A DNA stretch of 64,000 bases from Nocardia sputorum. Lineage in GTDB: Bacteria; Actinomycetota; Actinomycetes; Mycobacteriales; Mycobacteriaceae. How positions within the stretch are numbered: position 1 is the stretch's first letter; each line of letters opens with the position of its first letter. Shown in pieces: positions 17,770-26,840 of the stretch. The stretch spans positions 4,464,001 through 4,528,000 of the forward strand of contig NZ_AP026978.1 of NCBI RefSeq assembly GCF_027924405.1. Reading direction: 5' to 3'. A model generated the notes under the pieces. The model had not been told where the DNA came from, ran no database searches, and saw only the letters and a program-made list of their open reading frames with translations. Both the position numbers and the translations under genes were made by a program.

Positions 17770-18324
17770 GTCCTGCCCCATTGATCATCAGGCAGGGCAT
17801 CTTGTCCTCGTAGAGGTCGTCGGCTGCGAAGTCGTCGAGGATCAACACGGCGGGCCGGACGAATTCACGCAGCCGTTTGTCCCAGGTCCGGTCGGCGTGA
17901 CCACCGGCGAGAGGCCAGCAGGCGGCTGGTCTTGGTGAACCGGACCTCGGGGCCTTGACGGCTCGCCAGATGGCCGAGTCCTTGCGCTACATGGGTTTCT
18001 CCCTCTCCGACCGGCCCGGTCAAGATGACCGACTCGCCGATGGGCAGCCGTCTCACTGCGGCGAGGTCGCGGATCTCGGCGGCGGGGCAGTTTCGGGCTG
18101 GCGGCGATGTCGAACTCCTCCAGGCTGACCTGCTGTTCGAACTGGCCGCGACGGATGCAACGGGCGATCGCTTGGGATTCCCGGCGGGTGATCTGGTCAT
18201 GGCACAGGACCTGCAGGAACTCAACATGCCCGAGATCGCCGGCGCGGGCCTGGGTAAGTCGGGAGTCCAAGGTCGGCAGCTTCAACGTCCGCAGCGCCTG
18301 CTCAAGGGCGGCTTCGACAATCAT
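17770..18324 (-). pseudogene. istB: IS21-family helper ATPase (IstB) remnant
   Basis: From the ATG at 18324 the frame reads MIVEAALEQALRTLKLPTLD, GHVEFLQVLCHDQITRRES and VSLEEFDIAASPKLP, a clear IstB start. It then shifts frame to LPIGESVILTGPVGEGETHV, where the Walker A lysine has become Glu. A Walker B-like segment LILDDFAADDLYED follows in another frame near 17840. No IstA partner is adjacent. It is a dead fragment, distinct from the intact IS21 copy at 43.8-46.0 kb. Confidence 0.85.
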
Positions 18325-18533
18325 GCCGACACCTCCTCGCCGCGTTCGTCTGCGCCCCGCTCGATCGTACTCGCCACCGGGCGGTGACTCGCCGTGCATC
18401 TCGGCGCACTTGGCTGTCAATTCGCTTATCAAAGCGGAGTGCGTCTTTTCGATTCAGACCGGGCAGTTGAGCGGTACATCCGGTCACCGCGACGGGACTG
18501 TCTTCGTCGTCTTGAGACCATTCGCCCCGCGTG

Positions 18534-20459
18534 TCAAAAGTCCCAACGCCATCCCGGCAAACGCTCGAGTAGCCTCCTACGCTCATCGTCGAGAGCATCC
18601 CGACGCATACGTTGTTCACGAACCCAGGCTCCAAGTGGCATGCCTGATTCAACCTGTCCCACAGGAACCCGGGAATGACCCTCCCGGCGAACGTAGTTCA
18701 CAAGCAAAATGAACGATTGGACCCAGCTGCGGTCCTTTTCTTGACTTCTCACAGATGAGGGGAGGCGGCCGGCAGTCCGCAGTCGCCGCAAATTGACAAG
18801 GGCAATATTTGCGTCAACATTACCTGCGGCAATTGCCTGCCGGTACCACCATTCGGCCTCATCGAAATTGTCGAACAAATCAAGAATTATCCCTGTAATG
18901 AAGATCTCCTCAGGAGACAATCCCTCGATCTGACGGTGCGCGATAGATGGAATCTCGAGCTCAGAGGATGACAGTGCCGGCGATGCCGCAACGTTATTCG
19001 ATTGTTGGAACCGATCTTCGACTGTCGCAGCAAGACCAGTGACGGAAAGACTCTGGGTGTTCGGCGTTAAGCCGACTACCTTTTTCAGCTGTTCCTGATC
19101 GGACTCCGCAAGATCTACCATCATGGCCCAACTAGCCCAAAGCAAGTCGGGAGCACTCAATCGCGCGGCAGCACCGCCGAATGCGGTGCTGCTCACGAAA
19201 TCAATCGTTAGCGGCTTCCGCGCCTCAATCGAAGTGGTTGCTCGTTTGACAACCGCGCTGTTTCCAATCATCTCTTCGAGAGATGTAAGAGTCTCTCCGA
19301 TGTCGGAACTTCCATCTGAACCATAGCTCAAATTCTTACCGTTTCCCGCAAGCTCGACCGATACTATCGGCAAATCTCCCCTCTTGGAGCGCTTCAGGAG
19401 AGCGCTGGGAGAAGGGCGCAAATCGACATAAATGTCATGACGGCGCGGGAGCTCATCACCACGGAAGCCGATCCATGCCTCCTTACCGAGTCCGGTCATG
19501 TAGATGCGCCCGTCCTCGACCTGCCAAGCAAGTTCTCGCGACCTATTCTGATGGTAACTATTCAGAATCCTGCAAGTTCGAGCGGTGATATTTGGAAGTG
19601 CAGTCTGCATAATGGATTGCAGCGCTCTTTGTTCGCCAACGAGATTCAGAGATTTAAACGACTCCAGATTGACACTGCGCCCAACTTGGCGCCAGAAGTC
19701 TGTGAGATCCTGCGAAATCGTACCAAGAAGCAACTGTAGCCTATCCGGCGAAAAATTCAATCTAAGGTTCCGGAGCTCTCGAGGGAATTCGTGGGCCGAG
19801 CCGCCAGCGGCGACCCACACGGTTTCAAAAATGGATGTCAACTCGGATGCTTCACCGGGAGAAAGCCAGTCATCGATTGCGTTCAGTGCAGATTCAGTCA
19901 ATTGCCGGTCGGCATCCATTGCGCCCGAAAAACCGCGACTGACCCTGATCGCGGCGTCCTCTGCCGCTTCTGTTTCAAACAGGCCGAGCCCGCCTCGAAG
20001 CACCGATGCGGGGAGCAGGTGCCCTCCGGAGTTTCCTGAAATACTGCTCATGCGATCGAATGCTTCGACTTCGGTAACCAACGACTGCGTTGACCGAGCG
20101 GTACTCGAAAGTTTTGCCACTCCGGATTCCGCGACGGAATATCCTTCCTCGAACAATTCCGATAGATGAACAAATACGGGCTTCGATTCAGCATGTTCCT
20201 GAACATCTTGCTCAATAATCCAAGGGTCCTGAGTGGGCCGAAGGTAGATCGGCCTGATTGCGCCGCTGCCTCGCGATGGCCACTCGACGACTAGATCCGG
20301 GATATAAGTATGATTAAAATACTCGGTCTGCACAATTTTTGCAGAAGGATCTGTTGCCAGAAGCGTCTCGGTAACAATCTCCTTGAGGCGCTGAATCGAT
20401 GCGACAGCATTTTCGATCAGGAAGGCGTCATACAACTTCGCTTCGATCTCTGAAGTCAT
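18534..20459 (-). CDS. large protein with Helicase-Associated domain, possible defence module
   Basis: About 641 residues from the ATG at 20459, one base after the stop of the upstream gene. The N-terminus (to about residue 100) has VQTEYFNHTYIPDLVVEWPS with nearby acidic residues, loosely like a restriction-nuclease fold. The middle is unassigned. Residues about 525-560 (FDNFDEAEWWYRQAIAAGNV) look like a TPR/Sel1 repeat. The last 65 residues are a Helicase-Associated (PF03457-type) domain: W..SF.LLVNYVRREGHSRV, LGAWVREQRMRRDALDDERR and a final LPGWRWDF. The DNA is visibly AT-richer than the flanks, suggesting recent transfer. Function unknown. Confidence 0.7.
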   Translation of the reverse strand: MTSEIEAKLYDAFLIENAVASIQRLKEIVTETLLATDPSAKIVQTEYFNHTYIPDLVVEWPSRGSGAIRPIYLRPTQDPWIIEQDVQEHAESKPVFVHLSELFEEGYSVAESGVAKLSSTARSTQSLVTEVEAFDRMSSISGNSGGHLLPASVLRGGLGLFETEAAEDAAIRVSRGFSGAMDADRQLTESALNAIDDWLSPGEASELTSIFETVWVAAGGSAHEFPRELRNLRLNFSPDRLQLLLGTISQDLTDFWRQVGRSVNLESFKSLNLVGEQRALQSIMQTALPNITARTCRILNSYHQNRSRELAWQVEDGRIYMTGLGKEAWIGFRGDELPRRHDIYVDLRPSPSALLKRSKRGDLPIVSVELAGNGKNLSYGSDGSSDIGETLTSLEEMIGNSAVVKRATTSIEARKPLTIDFVSSTAFGGAAARLSAPDLLWASWAMMVDLAESDQEQLKKVVGLTPNTQSLSVTGLAATVEDRFQQSNNVAASPALSSSELEIPSIAHRQIEGLSPEEIFITGIILDLFDNFDEAEWWYRQAIAAGNVDANIALVNLRRLRTAGRLPSSVRSQEKDRSWVQSFILLVNYVRREGHSRVPVGQVESGMPLGAWVREQRMRRDALDDERRRLLERLPGWRWDF

Positions 20460-20460
20460 C

Positions 20461-21147
20461 TCAAACCCCCTTCCCAATCTTGTACTGAGCGATGACCGAC
20501 AGATACTCGCGACTCATGGATAGGTGCTCGATCTGCTCCCGGGAGATGACCAAAGGTCTCCAAAGCCTTTTCGAGACCTGCTGGACCACTTCTGGATCCA
20601 ACCGACTGCTAGCTGCCTCATCCTTGCTCGTAAAGTTGAACTTCCAGTGCTCCCGAGTGCATTCCTCGACTCGTTCCGGGCTCTGAAGCTTCGACCACTC
20701 TGTAGAACTGAACGGCGCCCAGGTGAGCCACAAGAAGTGGTCACACCGCTCAGGCGACACACTGAAGGCGCGATAGCATTTCGCGAGGTATTCGCGATAC
20801 AACGACCGCTGATCCCCCGCATCCCTGTAGTTCTTTACCTCCGCGAGGAACAGCTGATTGTGCACGGCGCCCTCCTGCAGGAGGCCGCCGAGGTCGTAGG
20901 AAAAGGTACCGCCCGGTCTTGTGAAGGTCAGCTCAGAGACAGCCACCGGGTCAGGCTGGACCCAGCAGACCTGAGCTCTGGTTGTGCTCTCCAACCATCG
21001 TTTAGCCAGCGAAGTTCCCTCTACCCCAGGCATGAAGGAACTCCCCTGACATGGAGGGAAGACTACTTCACGGTTCGCAGCCTTGCGTTCTTGTTCGACA
21101 TCTCGGAACTCTCGGAGGTACTGAGCAGCAAGAATGCGCACGCTCAT
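20461..21147 (-). CDS. putative PD-(D/E)XK-like nuclease partner
   Basis: 228 residues from the ATG at 21147. It contains FSYDLGGLLQEGAVHNQLFL followed by AEVKNYRDAG. The D....AEVK spacing is that of PD-(D/E)XK nucleases (compare NERD and restriction-type enzymes). It continues LYREYLAKCYRAFSVSPERC and FLWLTWAPFSSTEWSKLQSP. It ends one base before the next gene, so the two form an operon. The frame stays open upstream into serine-recombinase debris, so the true start could be missing. Nuclease activity is inferred from the motif only. Confidence 0.6.
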   Translation of the reverse strand: MSVRILAAQYLREFRDVEQERKAANREVVFPPCQGSSFMPGVEGTSLAKRWLESTTRAQVCWVQPDPVAVSELTFTRPGGTFSYDLGGLLQEGAVHNQLFLAEVKNYRDAGDQRSLYREYLAKCYRAFSVSPERCDHFLWLTWAPFSSTEWSKLQSPERVEECTREHWKFNFTSKDEAASSRLDPEVVQQVSKRLWRPLVISREQIEHLSMSREYLSVIAQYKIGKGV

Positions 21148-21479
21148 CTCGGGCAGCGTTATCGAGACGATTTGGCCAAGCCCCCGGCAAGACGTCGGCG
21201 ATGGAACCTGACCGGATCGGCCACGGCACGACCCGTATTCGCATTGTTTCTCGGAGGGTGCGGTAGGTAGCGACGACAGCGCGGCGCTGACGCGCGCACT
21301 TCCATGACAACCACCGGATCCCGCCACCGAAGGTGGCGATGACCCCGCACCAGATCGCTGGTCCATTGTCGCCGCGTCTGCGGCCCCTGCGCTGTCCTGT
21401 CGAACGCCAGGTTCGAGCGATGCCCTCGCTCGGACCTGGCGTTGTTTCGTTTCCGCGAAACGTATTCTGCCATACCTGA

Positions 21480-21745
21480 ATTCGTTACCACCGTGCGCCC
21501 GGGGCACTTCTCCGAACCATCCTGCGGCAAGTACAGGGTCTGCCCCCGCTTCCAGGGCGGCGCGGTGTCTGGCGAGTTTCCGATCGATGGCAGCCAGCGA
21601 CCCGCGGGCCACTTCGAGTGCTGGCGTGTTGTCGGGTTCGGAGGCCTCGAGCATGGAGAGCGAGTGCGCGAGCTGATCGGGGTGGAAGACATCTGCGAGC
21701 AATGTGTCGAGGGGCCGCTGGCGGGATGCGCCAACCTGGCGGATT
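21480..21745 (-). pseudogene. serine recombinase C-terminal remnant
   Basis: Reading leftward: PLDTLLADVFHPDQLAHSLS, then MLEASEPDNTPALEVARGSL and DRKLARHRAALEAGADPVLA. This matches the C-terminal segment of large serine recombinases of actinobacteria. There is no catalytic domain on either side. It abuts the tail of the gene split by the IS630 array and fits an old integrated element. Confidence 0.75.
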
Positions 21746-21776
21746 CCAGACTGAGGCGTTGTTCATCCGCTGATGT

Positions 21777-21925
21777 TCATGCGGGATCGGTGCCTTCACT
21801 GCTCTCACGACGCACGATCTGCAGTGTTCTACGGCTACGCTCCTTGGCCTCCGCTTTGGTGATGGGTGTAACCGTCACGTCCGCGGCAATCGGACCGACC
21901 TCTGCAACTGTTTGCAGCACACTGC
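21777..21925 (-). pseudogene. C-terminal part of the gene interrupted by the IS630 array
   Basis: Minus-strand codons from the TA at 21926 read SSVLQTVAEVGPIAADVTVT, PITKAEAKERSRRTLQIVRR and ESSEGTDPA, then a stop at 21777. Joined through a single TA to the N-terminal part at 25502-26109 this restores one frame of 252 residues. Without that part it has no start. Confidence 0.85.
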
Positions 21926-23116
21926 TAGTGCCTCGTCTAAGTAGGTTGCCTCGGTAACCGGGTGTCGGGTTGATCGTGGGCGCGTGTCCGGTGATGCTGC
22001 CGGTGGAGGTGGTGTCGGTGGCCCGGAGGCCGGAAGTGTTTGTGCGGGCGGTGACCCCGGAGGAGGGGCGCCGGTTGCAGAAGATCACCAAGACGAGCAA
22101 ACAGCCGATCAGGACGCGACGAGCGATCGTGGTGATGGCCTCGGCGCAGCGGCAGCCGGTGCCCGCGATCGCGAGGTTGATGCAGGTCAGCGAGGCGTAT
22201 GTGCGGCAGGTGATCCACGAGTTCAACGAGCGGGGGTTCGACGCGCTGGACCCAAAATGGAGCGCGGGCAGGCCGAAGAAGGTGGATCGGGCGACGCGTG
22301 AACGCATCGCCTGCATCGCTCGGTGCTGCCCGCGGGATCTGGGCTGGCCGTTCTCGGTGTGGAGTCTGTCGAAACTGCGAGAAGTGTTGCTCACCAACGG
22401 AATCGTTGAGATCAGCCGCGAAACTCTGCGCAAGATCCTCAAAGCCGAGGGGGTGTCGTGGCAAGCGGTCAAGACTTGGAAGGCGGGCACCGATCCGGAG
22501 TTCACCGCGAAGATGAACCGCGTCCTGGACCTCTACGACCATCGGCCCACCGATGGGCGGGTGGTCTGTGTGGACGAGTTCGGGCCGCTGAACCTGCAAC
22601 CCCGCGCTGGTCGTGGCTGGTTCCCGCGACGGATCCCGAGGCGGTTGCGGGCGACCTACCGGCGCACCCAGGGCGTGCGGCACCTGCTCGGTGCTTTGGA
22701 CCTGTCGACCGGCAAGCTCCACTATCGGATCCGGGACCGTAAACGGTGGCAAGAGTTCCTGTCGTTGCTGAAGTCGCTGCGGGCGCGCTGGCCTGGCGAA
22801 AGGCTCTACGTCATCGTCGGCAACTTCTCCCCGCACAAGCGAGCCGAGGTCCGCGCCTGGGCCGCGGTCAACGACGTGGAACTGGTGTTCCTACCGACCT
22901 ATTCGTCGTGGTTGAACTGGATCGAGTCCGAATTCGCGGCTCTACGCTACTTCGCGTTGAACGGCACCGATCACCGCAGCCACGACGAACAAGACGCCGC
23001 GATCGGCGCCTACATCCGCTGGTACAACCAGCACGCCCGACCCAAACGCGACTTCGCCGTCAACTCCAAGATCCGGCACCCTGATTACCTACCGAAGGTT
23101 GCTTGACGCGGCACTA
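21926..23116 (+). mobile_element. IS630-family element, copy A (transposase mutated)
   Basis: The element is bounded by TA at 21926-21927 and 23115-23116. Imperfect terminal repeats start TAGTGCC at the left and end GGCACTA at the right. It carries one transposase gene. It is nearly identical to copy C (24311-25501), but the second catalytic aspartate is changed. It is the first of three elements in head-to-tail order that share TA dinucleotides. Confidence 0.92.
21994..23106 (+). CDS. IS630-family DDE transposase, copy A, catalytic Asp to Gly
   Basis: About 370 residues from ATG 21994 (an upstream TTG at 21970 is also possible). The N-terminal HTH region has AIARLMQVSEAYVRQVIHEF. Catalytic blocks are VVCVDEFGPLNL (first D), YVIVGNFSPHK and SSWLNWIESEFAAL (third acidic residue). 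The second block should read VDN, but the codon at 22819-22821 is GGC (Gly), whereas copy C has GAC. Loss of this aspartate predicts an inactive enzyme, though ends of this copy could still be moved by copy C. Confidence 0.9.
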   Translation: MLPVEVVSVARRPEVFVRAVTPEEGRRLQKITKTSKQPIRTRRAIVVMASAQRQPVPAIARLMQVSEAYVRQVIHEFNERGFDALDPKWSAGRPKKVDRATRERIACIARCCPRDLGWPFSVWSLSKLREVLLTNGIVEISRETLRKILKAEGVSWQAVKTWKAGTDPEFTAKMNRVLDLYDHRPTDGRVVCVDEFGPLNLQPRAGRGWFPRRIPRRLRATYRRTQGVRHLLGALDLSTGKLHYRIRDRKRWQEFLSLLKSLRARWPGERLYVIVGNFSPHKRAEVRAWAAVNDVELVFLPTYSSWLNWIESEFAALRYFALNGTDHRSHDEQDAAIGAYIRWYNQHARPKRDFAVNSKIRHPDYLPKVA

Positions 23117-24312
23117 GTGCCGCTTCCGGGAAGGTTGATGCTGTAACCGTGCTCGGGGTGGCGGGTTGATCGCGGGCGGGTGAGCGGTGATGCTGCCGGT
23201 GGAGGTGGTGCCGGTGGCTCGCGAGCCGGATGTGTTCGTCAGAGCGGTGACGCCGGAGGAGGGCCGGAGGCTGGCTCAGATCGCGCGGCGCAGCAAGCAG
23301 CCGGTGCGGATGCGGCGGGCGGTGGTGGTGATGGCGTCGGCGCAGCATCAGCCGGTCGGGTTGATCGCGAAGCTGATGCAGGTGTCGGAATCGTATGTGC
23401 GGCAAGTGATCCATGACTTCAACGAGAAGGGTTTCGACGCGCTGGACCCAAAATGGAGAGGGGGCAGACCGGCGAAGACCGATCAGGCGACGCGTGATCG
23501 GATCTGTCAGATCGCCCGGTGCTGCCCCCGCGACCTGGGATGGCCGTTTGCGACATGGAGCCTGTCGAAGCTGGCAGAAGTGCTGCGGATCAATAAGATC
23601 GCCGACATCAGCCGCGAAACCGTGCGGAAGATCCTCAACGCCGGTGGGGTGTCGTGGCAGGCCACGAAAACGTGGAAGGCTTCGGGCGACCCGGATTTTC
23701 AGGCCAAGATGGCGCGGGTGCTCGACCTCTACGACCACCCGCCCGCTGACGGCCGCGTGGTCTGCGTGGACGAGTTCGGGCCGCTGAACCTGCAGCCCCG
23801 CCCCGGCCGCGGCTGGTTCACCGTCCGCCGGCCACGCCGGCTGCGCGCGACCTACCGGCGCACCCACGGGGTCCGGCACATGTTCGGTGCCCTGGACCTG
23901 TCCTCGGACCAGTTGTACTACCGGATCCGGGACCGGAAACGGTGGACCGAGTTCCTGGCATTCTTGAACTCGCTTCGAGCCCGGTGGCCGGGTGAGACGT
24001 TGTATCCGATCTGCGACAACTACTCGGTCCACAAACGGTCCGAGGTCCGGGCATGGTGCGCAGCCAACGCGGTCGAGCTGGTGTTTCTGCCCACGTACTC
24101 GTCGTGGCTCAACCGCATCGAGTGCGAGTTCGCCGCGCTGCGGTACTTCGCTCTGAACGGCACCGACCACCGCAGCCACGGCGAACAAGACGACGCGATC
24201 GCCACCTACGTCCGCTGGCGCAACCAGCATGCCGAACCCGTCCGCGACTTCGCCGTCGGATCCAAGATCCGGCACCCGGATTACCTACCGAACGTTGCGT
24301 GACACAGCACTA
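23115..24312 (+). mobile_element. IS630-family element, copy B (divergent)
   Basis: Flanked by TA at 23115-23116 and 24311-24312, with ends TAGTGCCGC and AGCACTA. It is related to, but clearly different from, copies A and C throughout, so it is a separate subtype inserted between or next to them. The left TA is shared with copy A and the right TA with copy C. Confidence 0.9.
23190..24302 (+). CDS. IS630-family DDE transposase, copy B
   Basis: 370 residues from ATG 23190 (GTG 23187 also possible). HTH region LIAKLMQVSESYVRQVIHDF. All catalytic acidic residues are present: VVCVDEFGPLNL, YPICDNYSVHK and SSWLNRIECEFAAL. No frameshift or internal stop is seen, so it may be active. Confidence 0.92.
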   Translation: MLPVEVVPVAREPDVFVRAVTPEEGRRLAQIARRSKQPVRMRRAVVVMASAQHQPVGLIAKLMQVSESYVRQVIHDFNEKGFDALDPKWRGGRPAKTDQATRDRICQIARCCPRDLGWPFATWSLSKLAEVLRINKIADISRETVRKILNAGGVSWQATKTWKASGDPDFQAKMARVLDLYDHPPADGRVVCVDEFGPLNLQPRPGRGWFTVRRPRRLRATYRRTHGVRHMFGALDLSSDQLYYRIRDRKRWTEFLAFLNSLRARWPGETLYPICDNYSVHKRSEVRAWCAANAVELVFLPTYSSWLNRIECEFAALRYFALNGTDHRSHGEQDDAIATYVRWRNQHAEPVRDFAVGSKIRHPDYLPNVA

Positions 24313-25501
24313 GTGCCTCGTCTAAGTAGGTTGCCTCGGTAACCGGGTGTCGGGTTGATCGTGGGCGCGTGTCCGGTGATGCTGCCGGTGGAGGTGGTGT
24401 CGGTGGCCCGGAGGCCGGAAGTGTTTGTGCGGGCGGTGACCCCGGAGGAGGGGCGCCGGTTGCAGAAGATCACCAAGACGAGCAAACAGCCGATCAGGAC
24501 GCGACGAGCGATCGTGGTGATGGCCTCGGCGCAGCGGCAGCCGGTGCCCGCGATCGCGAGGTTGATGCAGGTCAGCGAGGCGTATGTGCGGCAGGTGATC
24601 CACGAGTTCAACGAGCGGGGGTTCGACGCGCTGGACCCAAAATGGAGCGCGGGCAGGCCGAAGAAGGTGGATCGGGCGACGCGTGAACGCATCGCCTGCA
24701 TCGCTCGGTGCTGCCCGCGGGATCTGGGCTGGCCGTTCTCGGTGTGGAGTCTGTCGAAACTGCGAGAAGTGTTGCTCACCAACGGAATCGTTGAGATCAG
24801 CCGCGAAACTCTGCGCAAGATCCTCAAAGCCGAGGGGGTGTCGTGGCAAGCGGTCAAGACTTGGAAGGCGGGCACCGATCCGGAGTTCACCGCGAAGATG
24901 AACCGCGTCCTGGACCTCTACGACCATCGGCCCACCGATGGGCGGGTGGTCTGTGTGGACGAGTTCGGGCCGCTGAACCTGCAACCCCGCGCTGGTCGTG
25001 GCTGGTTCCCGCGACGGATCCCGAGGCGGTTGCGGGCGACCTACCGGCGCACCCAGGGCGTGCGGCACCTGCTCGGTGCTTTGGACCTGTCGACCGGCAA
25101 GCTCCACTATCGGATCCGGGACCGTAAACGGTGGCAAGAGTTCCTGTCGTTGCTGAAGTCGCTGCGGGCGCGCTGGCCTGGCGAAAGGCTCTACGTCATC
25201 GTCGACAACTTCTCCCCGCACAAGCGAGCCGAGGTGCGCGCCTGGGCCGCGGTCAACGACGTGGAACTGGTGTTCCTACCGACCTATTCGTCGTGGTTGA
25301 ACTGGATCGAGTCCGAATTCGCGGCTCTACGCTACTTCGCGTTGAACGGCACCGATCACCGCAGCCACGACGAACAAGACGCCGCGATCGGCGCCTACAT
25401 CCGCTGGTACAACCAGCACGCCCGACCCAAACGCGACTTCGCCGTCAACTCCAAGATCCGGCACCCTGATTACCTACCGAAGGTTGCTTGACGCGGCACT
25501 A
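24311..25501 (+). mobile_element. IS630-family element, copy C (intact)
   Basis: Flanked by TA at 24311-24312 and 25500-25501, with the same ends as copy A. Only a few bases differ from copy A, including 22820 (G in A, A here) and one synonymous change in the Val codon of AEVRAW. It is the intact member of the near-identical pair. Confidence 0.92.
24379..25491 (+). CDS. IS630-family DDE transposase, copy C
   Basis: About 370 residues from ATG 24379. It is identical to copy A except that the second catalytic block reads YVIVDNFSPHK with Asp (GAC at 25204-25206). DEFGPLNL and SSWLNWIESEF supply the other acidic residues. It is the likely source or active partner of copy A. Confidence 0.93.
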   Translation: MLPVEVVSVARRPEVFVRAVTPEEGRRLQKITKTSKQPIRTRRAIVVMASAQRQPVPAIARLMQVSEAYVRQVIHEFNERGFDALDPKWSAGRPKKVDRATRERIACIARCCPRDLGWPFSVWSLSKLREVLLTNGIVEISRETLRKILKAEGVSWQAVKTWKAGTDPEFTAKMNRVLDLYDHRPTDGRVVCVDEFGPLNLQPRAGRGWFPRRIPRRLRATYRRTQGVRHLLGALDLSTGKLHYRIRDRKRWQEFLSLLKSLRARWPGERLYVIVDNFSPHKRAEVRAWAAVNDVELVFLPTYSSWLNWIESEFAALRYFALNGTDHRSHDEQDAAIGAYIRWYNQHARPKRDFAVNSKIRHPDYLPKVA

Positions 25502-26109
25502 GCTTGGCGTGTCGTACTGTTTGACAGGATTTGTATGTACTCATCGTCCAGGTTCGCCGCATGGTTCCGTAGCTCGCGCATACGGATCTCTCGTTCGGGC
25601 CCGAGCGTGGATACGCGTATTCCCAAATCAAGCAACTTCGGGACCATTCCGAGTCCCTGCGCGATCGCGAGGCCGAGGCCGCCGGTGGCGATGTACGAAA
25701 TTACCTCGATCCACGGATTGACCATGACGCTGGTCGCAATTCGGAGCTGGGCGTCCGTCCGCTGCCATTCCTTCTGATGCTGTGAGCTTTCTGCGAGTAT
25801 GCGGGAAAATTCCTCTTCCTGTGTTTCCCCCATCGGAGCCCTCGGAATGTCCCGCATCTCTCGGTGCTTCTCATCAGCATCGCCGAGTATCTCGCTGACC
25901 GAGAATCGAACCGTGACCGATACGAGCTGACGCATAACCCTCTGGACCCGATCTACGTCCATCATCGCCGGGCTTTCCCCAAATGCCTTCCGGATGAGCA
26001 AGCCGCCGGGAGATTGGTAGGGGTCCAACTTGAAGACATCTGGTTCCCCCACGCCGGAAGCGCGAGAACCTGGACGGTGCGACTCGGAGGACTCTCGACG
26101 GAAGGGCAC
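25502..26109 (-). pseudogene. N-terminal part of the gene interrupted by the IS630 array
   Basis: A GTG at 26109 opens a frame reading MPFRRESSES..., with VMRQLVSVTVRFSVSEILGD and a hydrophobic stretch VISYIATGGLGLAIAQGLGM near residue 140. It reaches IQILSNSTTRQA at the TA and then runs into IS630. Together with 21777-21925 it gives 759 bases (252 codons plus stop) with one TA retained. The helical, Gly-rich central segment suggests a membrane-interacting helix. Family not recognised. Confidence 0.8.
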
Positions 26110-26281
26110 AGCTAATCATAAGCAACTCTGCCCTCCGACTGCGGTATCACACGTATCTTCACGCGTCCGGACCGCCAGTGCAGCTCACGATTAGTTCCAG
26201 TATGTGTATCGGGCGGTTTTGGTTGGGCCTTGTTCTCGTATCCGGCCGGTGTGCACGCGGAGACCGTTCAGGGTGAGGGCC

Positions 26282-26821
26282 GTGGGGTCACAAGACGACA
26301 CGCAGGAAGTGCGAGCGAGTGCTGAGGTGCCGGAGGAGTGCAAGGCGGTCAGCAGGTTCACCTATGACGTCGCCGAGCAACTGAGGTGGGGGTCAGTGTC
26401 GTTGGATCGGAAAGTTCAGGCGCTGTTCGGTAGCTGGACGGGCAGTGCCGCCAAGCGTACCGCGCCGGATGGGGAGGACATGCAGGTCGGCGAACAGAAG
26501 CGTGGGACGCACCTACCGACTTGGCGGCAAAGCTTGGTGTCACCTCATCGACGTTTCAGGACCGGGACAACGCGAACACGGTGTCGTTCAGCTCGCTGCA
26601 GTCGGACTCAGAACATGTCCGCGAATTCGAGGTTGACCTCGATCACATCGACCAGGCGACCACCCGCGCTGTTGGCCACGAGACTTCTCCGCCGACCATC
26701 TCGATCACTTGGTGGGCCGCGTGCAGGAACTGGTGCACACCGAGTAATGGAAGGGTGATGTGGCAATGGCCTACGTCCAGGACAATCGGCACTGGATGGC
26801 CGCGGCGCGTGAGGTCCTATG
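26282..26821 (+). pseudogene. decayed pair of WXG100-type genes
   Basis: Three short frames in order show WXG100 traits: VRASAEVPEECKAVSRFTYD with LFGSWTGSAA (the W.G turn), then LAAKLGVTSSTFQDRDNANT, then FEVDLDHIDQATTRAVGHE, and finally HTEWKGDVAMAYVQDNRHWM and a stop at 26819. The second gene would start at ATG 26615, and a one-base deletion just after it breaks the frame. Two ESX-type substrates once stood here, on the strand opposite the intact toxin operon. Confidence 0.7.
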
Positions 26822-26840
26822 ACCCAATCATCATCTTGCG

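Noticed and set aside
20461..21702. A single 413-residue protein fusing a recombinase tail to the nuclease-like protein
   Set aside because: The first ~70 residues are serine-recombinase remnant, the next ~110 are low-complexity with no family pattern, and a good gene starts at 21147. The long frame is read-through of debris.
21937..25221. Large minus-strand frames over the IS630 copies
   Set aside because: They are mirror frames of the transposase genes, rich in His/Arg/Pro, and identical between copies A and C only because the DNA is duplicated.
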